A stretch of 64,000 nt of DNA from Flavimaribacter sp039888615. GTDB lineage: Bacteria > Pseudomonadota > Alphaproteobacteria > Rhizobiales > Rhizobiaceae. The DNA lies in the NCBI GenBank assembly GCA_039888615.1, contig JBDQQS010000022.1, one strand, 5' to 3'. The translations under genes were made by a program, and so were the position numbers. This document shows positions 44,158-51,511 of this stretch, one piece after another (the first letter of the stretch is position 1; each line of letters opens with the position of its first letter). Under the pieces are notes generated by a model. It was not told where the DNA came from and made no database searches. It saw only the letters and a program-made list of their open reading frames with translations.

Positions 44158-45186
44158 ATGACGGAACTCTACAAGGTCGCCGCCGTACAGGCTGCGCCAT
44201 CCTTTCTTGATCTCGCCTCCGGCGTCGAACGCGCCGTGACATTCATCGAGCAGGCCGCCAGCGAGGGCTGCAGGCTGGTGGTGTTTCCGGAAACGTGGCT
44301 GCCCGGGTATCCGAACTACATCTGGCTCGGCCCGGTCGCCTGGGGAATGCAGTTCGTGGGGCGGTATTTCGACAACTCCATGGTCGCCGGATCGGAGGAA
44401 GACAAAGCGATCGCCGAGGCTGCTCGCCGTAACAACATACAGGTTTCCATGGGGCTTTCAGAGCGTGACGGCGGCAGCCTCTATATCGCCCAATGGCTCT
44501 ATGGCGAGACGGGCAGTGTCGTCAGTCGCCGGCGCAAACTGAAGCCGACCCATGTCGAACGGACAGTCTTCGGAGAGGGCGACGGCAGCGACCTCGCGGT
44601 CGTCGAGACGTCGATCGGCCGCGTGGGACAGCTTTCCTGCTGGGAACACCTTCAGCCCCTGTCGAAATATGCGATGTATGCGCAAAACGAGCAGATCCAC
44701 TGCGCCGCATGGCCCAATCTGGCGCTGTATCGCGGAGGCGCCTATGCGCTGGGCGATGTCGTCAACAATGCTGCGAGCCTGATCTACGCCGTCGAGGGCG
44801 GATGTTACGTGGTGGCGGCGTGCGCCTTCGTGAGCAAGGAACAGCAGGACATTTTGTGCGAGGGCGATCCACAGAAAGAGGCCCTTTGCCCTGTCGGCGG
44901 CGGCTTCACGAAGATATTCGCGCCCGACGGCCAGTCGATCGGCAGCGCGTTGGCGGAAGACGAGGAAGGTCTCGTGACGGCGGAGATCGACCTCGGGATG
45001 ATCGCCTTCGCCAAGGCGGCTGCCGACCCTGCCGGCCATTATGCGCGCCGAGACGTGACGCGACTGCTGCTTAACCGGAAACGCCAGCGTCCCGTGATGC
45101 ATTTCGACGACGCGTCCGGGGTCATGGTCCTTGAAGACGGCGCGGCTTCAGACCCCGCCCTGGAGATTTCCGATGCGGCGGAGTGA
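44158..45186 (+). CDS. Nitrilase, aliphatic/arylacetonitrilase type (342 aa)
   Basis: Hydrolyses a nitrile directly to the carboxylic acid and ammonia. The catalytic triad is visible: Glu45 in VFPETWLPGYP, Lys127 in RRRKLKPTHVERT and Cys161 in LSCWEHLQPL. Length and CWEHLQPL fit bona fide nitrilases rather than amidases. Start at ATG 44158 with GGGAG upstream. It is the first gene of an operon: the next gene, aldoxime dehydratase, overlaps its 3' end by 14 bases, followed by a Liv-type ABC transporter. Together they would turn an imported aldoxime into nitrile and then acid. The preferred substrate is not readable; phenylacetonitrile-like compounds are favoured by the partner enzyme. Confidence 0.93.
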   Translation: MTELYKVAAVQAAPSFLDLASGVERAVTFIEQAASEGCRLVVFPETWLPGYPNYIWLGPVAWGMQFVGRYFDNSMVAGSEEDKAIAEAARRNNIQVSMGLSERDGGSLYIAQWLYGETGSVVSRRRKLKPTHVERTVFGEGDGSDLAVVETSIGRVGQLSCWEHLQPLSKYAMYAQNEQIHCAAWPNLALYRGGAYALGDVVNNAASLIYAVEGGCYVVAACAFVSKEQQDILCEGDPQKEALCPVGGGFTKIFAPDGQSIGSALAEDEEGLVTAEIDLGMIAFAKAAADPAGHYARRDVTRLLLNRKRQRPVMHFDDASGVMVLEDGAASDPALEISDAAE

Positions 45187-46201
45187 CTCCCCGGACACGG
45201 ACCGGCGGTATCCATTGCGGATGCCGCCGGACTGGGATCCGCCGGTCCCGGCCTGGAGTTCGGTTTTTCCGCAGGGCGCGGGACAGGTCTCGATGTGCGT
45301 CATCGGATGTCAGCATGACGCGGGACAGGACGTTTCCGGTTTCGTCCAGGACCTGAGCGCCATTGCAGACGATGCGGATATTGCGGATTACGCCAGTTGC
45401 GAGGACCGCGATGGAAAGCGACAGACCGTCGGCGTTCTGTACTGGCTGGGCGAAGACGGTTGCGCCGACTGGCTGGAAAGCGCTGAATTCCGTAACTTCT
45501 GGGAAAAGCACACCGCCGACAGAACCGAATTCGGGGTTTTCCGGGAAGTCTTCAATATTCCCTTTCAACGTTCCGAAACGTTGTTCTCGGGACCTGAACA
45601 TCACCATGGCATGAGTGAAGCCAGAATGGGAATTACCGGCCCCATAAAGACACACATGTACTGGGGCGGCATGCGCGACCGCATTCCCCACTCCGCAGAC
45701 GACCCGCTGGAAGCCAGCGGCGCGATAACGGTCGTCGAAGAGCAAGCGAACCGCGTGCGCGTGCGCGCGCACGAAAACCTCTGCATCATCCGCTCAGGTC
45801 AGGACTGGAGCCTGACTACGGACGAGCAGCGTCGCGAGTATGTCGAGACGATGGAGCCGGTCCTGAAGGACGGCATGACCTTCCTTCGCGATTCCGGCGA
45901 CGAGGTCGGCTGCTATTCCTGCCGCTATATGCGGGAGTTCGATGAAGACGGCAGCAAGACGGACAGGACCTTCGGCCTCGCCTATTTCCGCACGATTGGC
46001 GAACTTGAGGCATGGGCGGAACACCATTCGACCCACCTCGCAATATTCAACACCTTCCTGGAAATCGCGCCCCGGCACGGGCCGGATCTCCAGTTGCGGC
46101 TCTGGCACGAAGTCTCGGTCCTGCCGTCCGACCGCCAGTTCGGCGAGTACGTGAATTGCGCGCCGGGAACCGGCCTGCTGGGAGGCCTGCGCAGCGCTTG
46201 A
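45173..46201 (+). CDS. oxd: Heme-containing aldoxime dehydratase, phenylacetaldoxime dehydratase family (342 aa)
   Basis: Dehydrates aldoximes to nitriles on a ferrous heme. Start at ATG 45173, inside the nitrilase gene, eight bases after GGAG. Family segments seen: the N-terminal RRYPLRMPPDWDPPVPAW, the central HMYWGGMRDRIP, IIRSGQDWS, and WAEHHSTHLAIF with LWHEVSVL near the end. By comparison with studied enzymes (Arg178, Ser219, His299, His320), Arg168, Ser208 and His288 fall at a near-constant offset and are the likely distal Arg, the heme-pocket Ser and the proximal heme ligand. His312 is the probable catalytic distal His, with a small local insertion. Length is standard. Tight coupling with nitrilase is the known arrangement of the aldoxime-nitrile pathway. 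Confidence 0.92.
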   Translation: MRRSDSPDTDRRYPLRMPPDWDPPVPAWSSVFPQGAGQVSMCVIGCQHDAGQDVSGFVQDLSAIADDADIADYASCEDRDGKRQTVGVLYWLGEDGCADWLESAEFRNFWEKHTADRTEFGVFREVFNIPFQRSETLFSGPEHHHGMSEARMGITGPIKTHMYWGGMRDRIPHSADDPLEASGAITVVEEQANRVRVRAHENLCIIRSGQDWSLTTDEQRREYVETMEPVLKDGMTFLRDSGDEVGCYSCRYMREFDEDGSKTDRTFGLAYFRTIGELEAWAEHHSTHLAIFNTFLEIAPRHGPDLQLRLWHEVSVLPSDRQFGEYVNCAPGTGLLGGLRSA

Positions 46202-46282
46202 ATTTCCATGCGGATCAGGCCGCGCGCGGCAGCGCCGCAGTCCGGTCGTGATCCCAACTCGAGCAAAAACAGAGGGAAGACC

Positions 46283-47542
46283 ATGAAGACACTTGCAATC
46301 AAACTGCTGGCGGGAGCCGCCCTTGCGGCGCTGTTCTCGTCGGGAACCGCCAACGCCGCCGAACCGGTCTGCGGAATGAACAACGGCGAGAAAGCCGCAG
46401 GAGAACCGATTCTTGTCGGCGGCATCAACGGCAATGCGCCTCCCGGTGACTTTTCCGGCGGAACAGACGGCGCGGCCGCCTATTTCAAATGCGTGAACGA
46501 CAATGGCGGCGTCAATGGAAGGCCCGTCGAATACATCGTCGAAAACGACCAGTGGAACCCGGAGCTTGCAGCTCAGGTCGCCGCGAAACTGATCAAGGAC
46601 GACGGCGTCGTGGCGCTGGTCGGCAACGGATCGGTCGTGTCGATGGCTGTCAACGCAAAGCTGTATGAAGAAGAAAACATCATGGCGATGGCTTCGGCCT
46701 GCGCCATTTCCGACTGCTACGAAAACGCCAACATCGTATCTTCCAACCAGGGCCCGCTTCCGTCGGGCATCGGCTCACTGAAATACGCGGTCGAGGAACT
46801 CGGGACGGAGCACGCCGCATGCATCGGCTTCAATATCCCCAACAATGGCGGGTGGGCCTGCGAATGGATGGGCAAATATATGGCGTCGAAGGGCAAGAAG
46901 TCGACAGCGTTTCTCATGGATCCGGCCGCCGTCGATCTCAACTCGGTCTACCTCCAAGCGCTCGCGGAAGGCGTGGACACGATCCTGCTCATGCTGCCGG
47001 CGGGCCCCGCCCTCGGGGTCTTGAAAGTCGCCGAGGAACAAGGAGGACGCGACCAGTTCAAGTGGGTTTCGCCGACTCCTCTCTATGACCCCAGCGTGCC
47101 GGCTGCACTGGGCGACTACTGGGACGGGCGCCTGTATGTCAACATCGAGTTGGCGCCGTTCGATTCCGAAGGAGAGGACAATCGCAACTGGGCCGCCGTC
47201 ATGGACAAATACGGTCAGGACGATGATCGACGGGACACATTCTCCCAGTCGGGGTTTCTGTCCGCCAAATTCCTCACCGAGGCGCTGCTCGAGATGGATC
47301 CCGCCGATATCGATCGGGAGAAGGTGACTGAGGCCATCAAGTCGATTTCCGGCAAGACCTCGGACCTGCTCTGCGGCCCCTACTATGTCGGCGATTTCGA
47401 TCGGCACATGCCGAACCACGCCGGTCGCATGGTCGTATTCAAGGGTGGAAAATTCGAGATCGTCCGCGAGTGCTACGATATCGACTCATCCTATCTCGAC
47501 GATATTCGCGAACAGGAGGCGTCGCTCGGCCTGACCGAGTAA
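46283..47542 (+). CDS. Liv-type ABC transporter substrate-binding protein of the aldoxime operon (419 aa)
   Basis: Periplasmic binding protein fold I (branched-chain amino acid/amide family). The signal peptide KTLAIKLLAGAALAALFSSGTANAA is followed by a mature part with several Cys residues (PVCGMNNGE, ACAISDCYE, FNIPNNGGWACEW), unusual for this family and possibly disulfide-forming. Start at ATG 46283 with GAGGGAAG; a longer frame from 46208 lacks a site. It lies 81 bases after the aldoxime dehydratase gene. Being cotranscribed with aldoxime/nitrile enzymes, it may bind an aldoxime, nitrile or related amide, but the ligand cannot be read from sequence. Confidence 0.9.
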   Translation: MKTLAIKLLAGAALAALFSSGTANAAEPVCGMNNGEKAAGEPILVGGINGNAPPGDFSGGTDGAAAYFKCVNDNGGVNGRPVEYIVENDQWNPELAAQVAAKLIKDDGVVALVGNGSVVSMAVNAKLYEEENIMAMASACAISDCYENANIVSSNQGPLPSGIGSLKYAVEELGTEHAACIGFNIPNNGGWACEWMGKYMASKGKKSTAFLMDPAAVDLNSVYLQALAEGVDTILLMLPAGPALGVLKVAEEQGGRDQFKWVSPTPLYDPSVPAALGDYWDGRLYVNIELAPFDSEGEDNRNWAAVMDKYGQDDDRRDTFSQSGFLSAKFLTEALLEMDPADIDREKVTEAIKSISGKTSDLLCGPYYVGDFDRHMPNHAGRMVVFKGGKFEIVRECYDIDSSYLDDIREQEASLGLTE

Positions 47543-47550
47543 CGCCGCTG

Positions 47551-47577
47551 CGGCTGCGCTGCACCAAGGCGCAGCCG
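47551..47577 (+). terminator. Hairpin after binding-protein gene
   Basis: CGGCTGCGC (47551-47559) and GCGCAGCCG (47569-47577) form a perfect 9-base stem eight bases past the stop, followed by ATCTTTCC. It probably stabilises the upstream message or causes partial termination before the permease genes. Confidence 0.6.
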
Positions 47578-47612
47578 ATCTTTCCGCGCAATACAGCCGC
47601 AGGACGCTGTTC

Positions 47613-48485
47613 ATGAACATTTACGGCATTTTCGCAGTCTCCGGACTGGCAGTGGGATCGCTCTACGCGCTCGGCGGCATCGGACTTGTCGTGTTGCGGC
47701 GGGCGACCGGATTTCTGAATTTCGCCTATGGGGCGATCGCAGCCGCCGCGGCGATGACGGCCTGGCAGATGCTTGAATGGGGTTTCTGGGGACCGATCGC
47801 CTGGCTATCGTCCATCCTGACCGGCGTCGTTCTGTCGGCCAGTTACGGTCGGGTGATCGCGCCGGGGCTGGCCTGGCGTGACCCGGCTGTCAAGGCGGTG
47901 GCGACGCTTGGCTACGCGCTGATCATTCTTGGTCTCATCAGCTTCCTGTGGGACGACGCAGCCCGCAAGCTGGTCCTGCCGACGGATTCTGTCGGCCTCA
48001 CCCTCTTCAACGTGCGGATCACCGTCACCCGCCTCATCGCCTTCCTGTCGTGCATAGCGATCGTCGTTGCGACCGTGCTCTATCTCGATCGAACGCGTAC
48101 GGGACTGCATATGCGGGCGCTGGCGGATCGACGCGATCACGCGGCCTTGATCGGCATTCCGATCAGCAGGGTCGAGACGACAGCCTGGTCGATTTCCGGA
48201 GGGATCGCCGGGTTCACCGGCCTGCTGTTCGGCGATCTCGTCCGGCTCGATCCGACCGTCATCACGTTCATGGTCATTCCCGCCATCGCGGCCGCGGTTT
48301 GCGGCAGGCTGGAATCGCTTTGGCTGACATTCCTGGGCGGCTTGGGCATCGGCGTCGTCGAGGCGATGCTGACCATGTTCAAACCAGTAGCGCCGCTTCG
48401 CTCGATGACTCCGTTCATCATCGCAGCGCTGGCGATCCTGTGGATGCAGCGCAAGCAGAAACTGACCTTCGCGACGGGAGCCTAG
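47613..48485 (+). CDS. Liv-type ABC permease, LivH-like (290 aa)
   Basis: Inner-membrane permease with about eight hydrophobic helices, of the branched-chain amino acid/amide class. The N-terminal GLAVGSLYALGGIGLVVLRRATGFLNFAYGA carries the LivH landmark of a helix plus NFA-type loop. The cytoplasmic coupling loop is near RADRRDHAALIGIPISRVETTAW. It lies between the binding protein and LivM genes in the aldoxime operon. It closes with a short basic tail and ends three bases before the next start. Confidence 0.9.
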   Translation: MNIYGIFAVSGLAVGSLYALGGIGLVVLRRATGFLNFAYGAIAAAAAMTAWQMLEWGFWGPIAWLSSILTGVVLSASYGRVIAPGLAWRDPAVKAVATLGYALIILGLISFLWDDAARKLVLPTDSVGLTLFNVRITVTRLIAFLSCIAIVVATVLYLDRTRTGLHMRALADRRDHAALIGIPISRVETTAWSISGGIAGFTGLLFGDLVRLDPTVITFMVIPAIAAAVCGRLESLWLTFLGGLGIGVVEAMLTMFKPVAPLRSMTPFIIAALAILWMQRKQKLTFATGA

Positions 48486-48488
48486 ATT

Positions 48489-49484
48489 ATGGCCAAGGCC
48501 TTTCAACTCCTGTTCAGCCGATACACTCTCGTGATCCTGGCCTGCGCGAGTGCATCGATGCTGGCGCTGCCGCTCGTTCTGGGCGCCATCTGGGTGAAGG
48601 TACTCACGTCAGTAACAATATTTGCGATCGCTGCCGCGGGGACGTCCCTGGTCTACGCACAATTGAGGCTGGTCAACCTGGCGCAGGTCGCGCTGGTCGG
48701 CGTGGGCGGCTGGATCATGCTGCGGCTCAATCACGGAACGGCGTTTCCGTTCGAGGTTTCGCTGCTCTTGAGCGGCGCTGGCGCCGGGCTGGTCGGCATG
48801 CTGCTCGCCATTCCGGCGATGCGCATGCGCGGTCTTTACCTGGCGCTCGTCACGCTGATGGCGGCAGGCGCTTTCCAGATCATCTTTACCGCGTTCCAGT
48901 TTCCGAACGGCGGCGACGGGTTCTGGGGCGTCGCCCTGCAATCTCCCGGCGAAATGCGGCGTCCGCTCCTAGCGCCCGGCGATGAAGCGTATCTGCGCTA
49001 CACGATCGCCGTCGCGGCTATCTGCTTCATCATCGTGCATCTGCATCAGGAAACGAGATCCGGCCGCGCCTGGGCGATGATCCGCCAATCGGAGGCCAAC
49101 GCCATGGCGGCGGGCGTCGACGTCACCGTATACAAGGTCCGGGCCTTCGTGCTGGCGGGGTTTCTCGCCGGAATAGCCGGCGGTCTGCTGGCTGGCGCAC
49201 TGAAAATACTCGATTCGCGCTCGTTTGCGGCCGGCGAATCCGTGCTGCTGTTTGCTGTGTCGGTGGTCGGCGGCGTCTACGGCTGGCTTGGCGCAGTCAT
49301 CGCCGGCCTCCTCTACCGGGGCGTTCCGGCGCTCTTCAACAATCTGGGTCAGGACGCAGACCTGTCGCTCATCATCTTCGGCGCGGCGTTGCTGCACGCG
49401 ATCATCACGGCCGAACGCGGCCTGGCCGGCCAGATTGCCGATGCGTTCGACGGGCTGCGTCGCAAGCGGGAAGAAACGCAATGA
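48489..49484 (+). CDS. Liv-type ABC permease, LivM-like (331 aa)
   Basis: Second permease half with many hydrophobic helices, the ALVTLMAAGAFQIIFTAF segment typical of LivM, and the coupling loop IRQSEANAMAAGVDVTVYKVRAFV. It pairs with the LivH-like protein to form the channel. The stop overlaps the ATPase start (ATGA), which shows translational coupling. Confidence 0.9.
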   Translation: MAKAFQLLFSRYTLVILACASASMLALPLVLGAIWVKVLTSVTIFAIAAAGTSLVYAQLRLVNLAQVALVGVGGWIMLRLNHGTAFPFEVSLLLSGAGAGLVGMLLAIPAMRMRGLYLALVTLMAAGAFQIIFTAFQFPNGGDGFWGVALQSPGEMRRPLLAPGDEAYLRYTIAVAAICFIIVHLHQETRSGRAWAMIRQSEANAMAAGVDVTVYKVRAFVLAGFLAGIAGGLLAGALKILDSRSFAAGESVLLFAVSVVGGVYGWLGAVIAGLLYRGVPALFNNLGQDADLSLIIFGAALLHAIITAERGLAGQIADAFDGLRRKREETQ

Positions 49485-50185
49485 TCGGGATCGAGGCGCT
49501 GACGGTCAGTTTCGGCGGCGTTCGGGCGCTGGACGACCTGTCGCTGGAGATGAAGGACGATGTTGTCGGCATCATAGGTCCAAATGGCGCGGGAAAGACC
49601 ACGTTGATCAATGTGCTTTCGGGCTTTGTCGAACCCGCCTCCGGCGCTGTAATTGCACACGATCATGATCTGCTGGCGATGAAACCGCATGCGCGGGCGC
49701 GCTGGGGCCTGGCGCGATCGTTCCAGAAAGCGCAGATCGTGCCGGACAGGACCGTCGAAGACCACATTCGCGTGGCGCTCGACTTTCAGCACCTGCCCGA
49801 GCGCGACAACGAACGGGTTCTGGGGCGCGTTCTGGAGTTCACCGGCCTGACCGAACACCGGCGGCGCATCGGCGCACGCCTCAATTCGGCTGAGCGGCGG
49901 CTGACGGAGATCGCGCGCTGCCTCGCATCGTCGCCGAAGATCGTTCTCCTGGACGAGCCCGGCGGCGGGCTGTCGCAAAACGAGACGAGCCTTCTGCAGT
50001 CGCTCATCGGAGCCATCAAACAGGAATTCGGAGCGATGGTTGTTTTGATCGACCACGACGTTGACCTGATCCGCGCGATCTGCTCGCACACCGCCGTTCT
50101 CGATTTCGGAAAACTCATCGCCTTTGGCGAGACCGAAGCGGTTTTTCGAAACGAGAAGGTCAAGGCCGCCTATCTCGGAGGATAA
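49481..50185 (+). CDS. ABC transporter ATPase, LivG-like (234 aa)
   Basis: Nucleotide-binding subunit. Walker A GPNGAGKTT, then the family-specific ARSFQKAQIVPDRTVEDH, a signature-like LNSAERRLTEIARCLA in place of the canonical LSGGQ, Walker B KIVLLDEPGGGLS and the switch His in VLIDHDVDLIR. The poorly conserved signature is notable but occurs in some LivG-type subunits. Start overlaps livM. Confidence 0.9.
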   Translation: MIGIEALTVSFGGVRALDDLSLEMKDDVVGIIGPNGAGKTTLINVLSGFVEPASGAVIAHDHDLLAMKPHARARWGLARSFQKAQIVPDRTVEDHIRVALDFQHLPERDNERVLGRVLEFTGLTEHRRRIGARLNSAERRLTEIARCLASSPKIVLLDEPGGGLSQNETSLLQSLIGAIKQEFGAMVVLIDHDVDLIRAICSHTAVLDFGKLIAFGETEAVFRNEKVKAAYLGG

Positions 50186-50188
50186 GTC

Positions 50189-50911
50189 ATGAACGACGGC
50201 GCACCCGTTTTGAAGGTCGACAATCTTTGCGTGGAGAGCAATGGCAAAGCGGTTGTCGAACAGATGTCGCTCGACGTGAAGGCCGGCGAGATCGTCGCCC
50301 TTGTCGGGCCGAACGGCGCCGGAAAGAGCGAACTGGTCCTGGCGATCGCAGGCGTCCTGCCGAAATCGTCGGGCTCGGTCATGGTGGCGGGAAAGGAGGT
50401 GGCCGGGCTGAAGCCCGACCGAATCAGGCTCGCCGGTCTCGCCGCGGTTCCGGAGGGTCACCAGGTGCTACCGGGCCTGTCCGTCATCGACAATCTACGC
50501 GCCGCCGGCTCCATGCTCGACGACGCCGGCCTGCACACAAGCGTCAGGGAGGCCTGCGACCTGTTTCCTGAACTCGACAGGCTGCTCCCGAACAGGGCCG
50601 GACTGCTTTCCGGCGGGCAGCAGCAGATGGTCGCGCTGGCCCAGGCCCTCGTCGGCCGACCTAAGGTGCTGCTGATCGACGAAATGTCGCTGGGACTTGC
50701 GCCCGTCATCATCGAACGCCTGCTGGAAGCCGTGCCCAAGCTCGCCACGCGCGGCGTCGGCGTCCTGCTGATCGAACAATACACCCACCTCGCTCTGGAG
50801 TTGGCGGACAGGGCGATCGTCATGTATCGCGGACGCCTGAGATTCTCCGGCGCGGCCAGGGAACTGCGGGACAAGCCCGAGATATTGCGGTCGATCTATT
50901 TCGGCCAGTAG
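50189..50911 (+). CDS. ABC transporter ATPase, LivF-like (240 aa)
   Basis: Second nucleotide-binding subunit: Walker A GPNGAGKSE (Glu follows the conserved Lys-Ser, where Thr is usual), LAAVPEGHQVLPGLSVIDNL, signature LLSGGQQQMVALAQALVG, Walker B VLLIDEMSLGLAP with Met in place of the usual Pro, and switch His region LIEQYTH. LivF-type subunits often have Gln/Tyr variants here. It is the last gene of the aldoxime operon, ending 14 bases before the convergent DMGDH-like gene. Confidence 0.9.
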   Translation: MNDGAPVLKVDNLCVESNGKAVVEQMSLDVKAGEIVALVGPNGAGKSELVLAIAGVLPKSSGSVMVAGKEVAGLKPDRIRLAGLAAVPEGHQVLPGLSVIDNLRAAGSMLDDAGLHTSVREACDLFPELDRLLPNRAGLLSGGQQQMVALAQALVGRPKVLLIDEMSLGLAPVIIERLLEAVPKLATRGVGVLLIEQYTHLALELADRAIVMYRGRLRFSGAARELRDKPEILRSIYFGQ

Positions 50912-50925
50912 CTGTTTTGCGCGCC

Positions 50926-51511
50926 CTACGCCCGCATCCGCTGCGCATTGGCGTCGAACAGCGGGACGGATTGCAGGCGGGCGGGGAGCCGCTCGCCCAG
51001 CAATTCGATTTCCCAGCCTTCGGAGACGTCCGCGACTTCCTTCGGCACGTAACCCATAGCAACCGATTTTTCCGACGCGTGAGCGTAGCCACCGGAAGTC
51101 ACCCAGCCGGCGACCTTGCCGTCAAGCCAGATCGGTTCGTCGCCGATGACATCGGCGTCGCGGGCGTCGACCACGAAGCTGCGCAGCCGCAATTTTCCGC
51201 CGTTTTCCTTTTCGGCTGCCGCAGCCCATTTGCCGATGAAATCGGCTTCCTTGGAGAGCGCCACAAAGCGGCTCAGACCGCATTCGAGCGCGCCGTAGAC
51301 CGGACGATATTCCCGCGCCCAGGTTCCGAAATTCTTTTCAAGCCTCAGCGCGTTCAACGCGCGCGACCCGAAGAGGCGAATGCCGAACGCGCCGCCGGCT
51401 TCCATCAGAAGATCGAAGACGTATCGCTGATATTCCGCCTTCATCCAGATTTCATAACCGAGGTCGCCGGTAAACGAGACGCGGCCAACGATCGCCGGAG
51501 CCAAGCCGATG
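50926..51511. repeat. Intact arm of a 586-bp direct repeat (partner 42371-42956)
   Basis: Both copies lie in the same orientation with starts 8555 bases apart and no indels between them. Of about 27 mismatches, about 14 fall in one 55-base patch (42488-42542 against 51043-51097); the last 200 bases of the match are almost identical. The repeats bracket the AraC gene and the complete nitrilase-aldoxime dehydratase-ABC transporter operon. Confidence 0.9.

Noticed and set aside
42371..51511. The segment between the direct repeats as an integrated mobile element
   Set aside because: No integrase, transposase or terminal inverted repeats are seen, and the repeats are gene fragments rather than attachment sites; plain duplication or rearrangement explains it.
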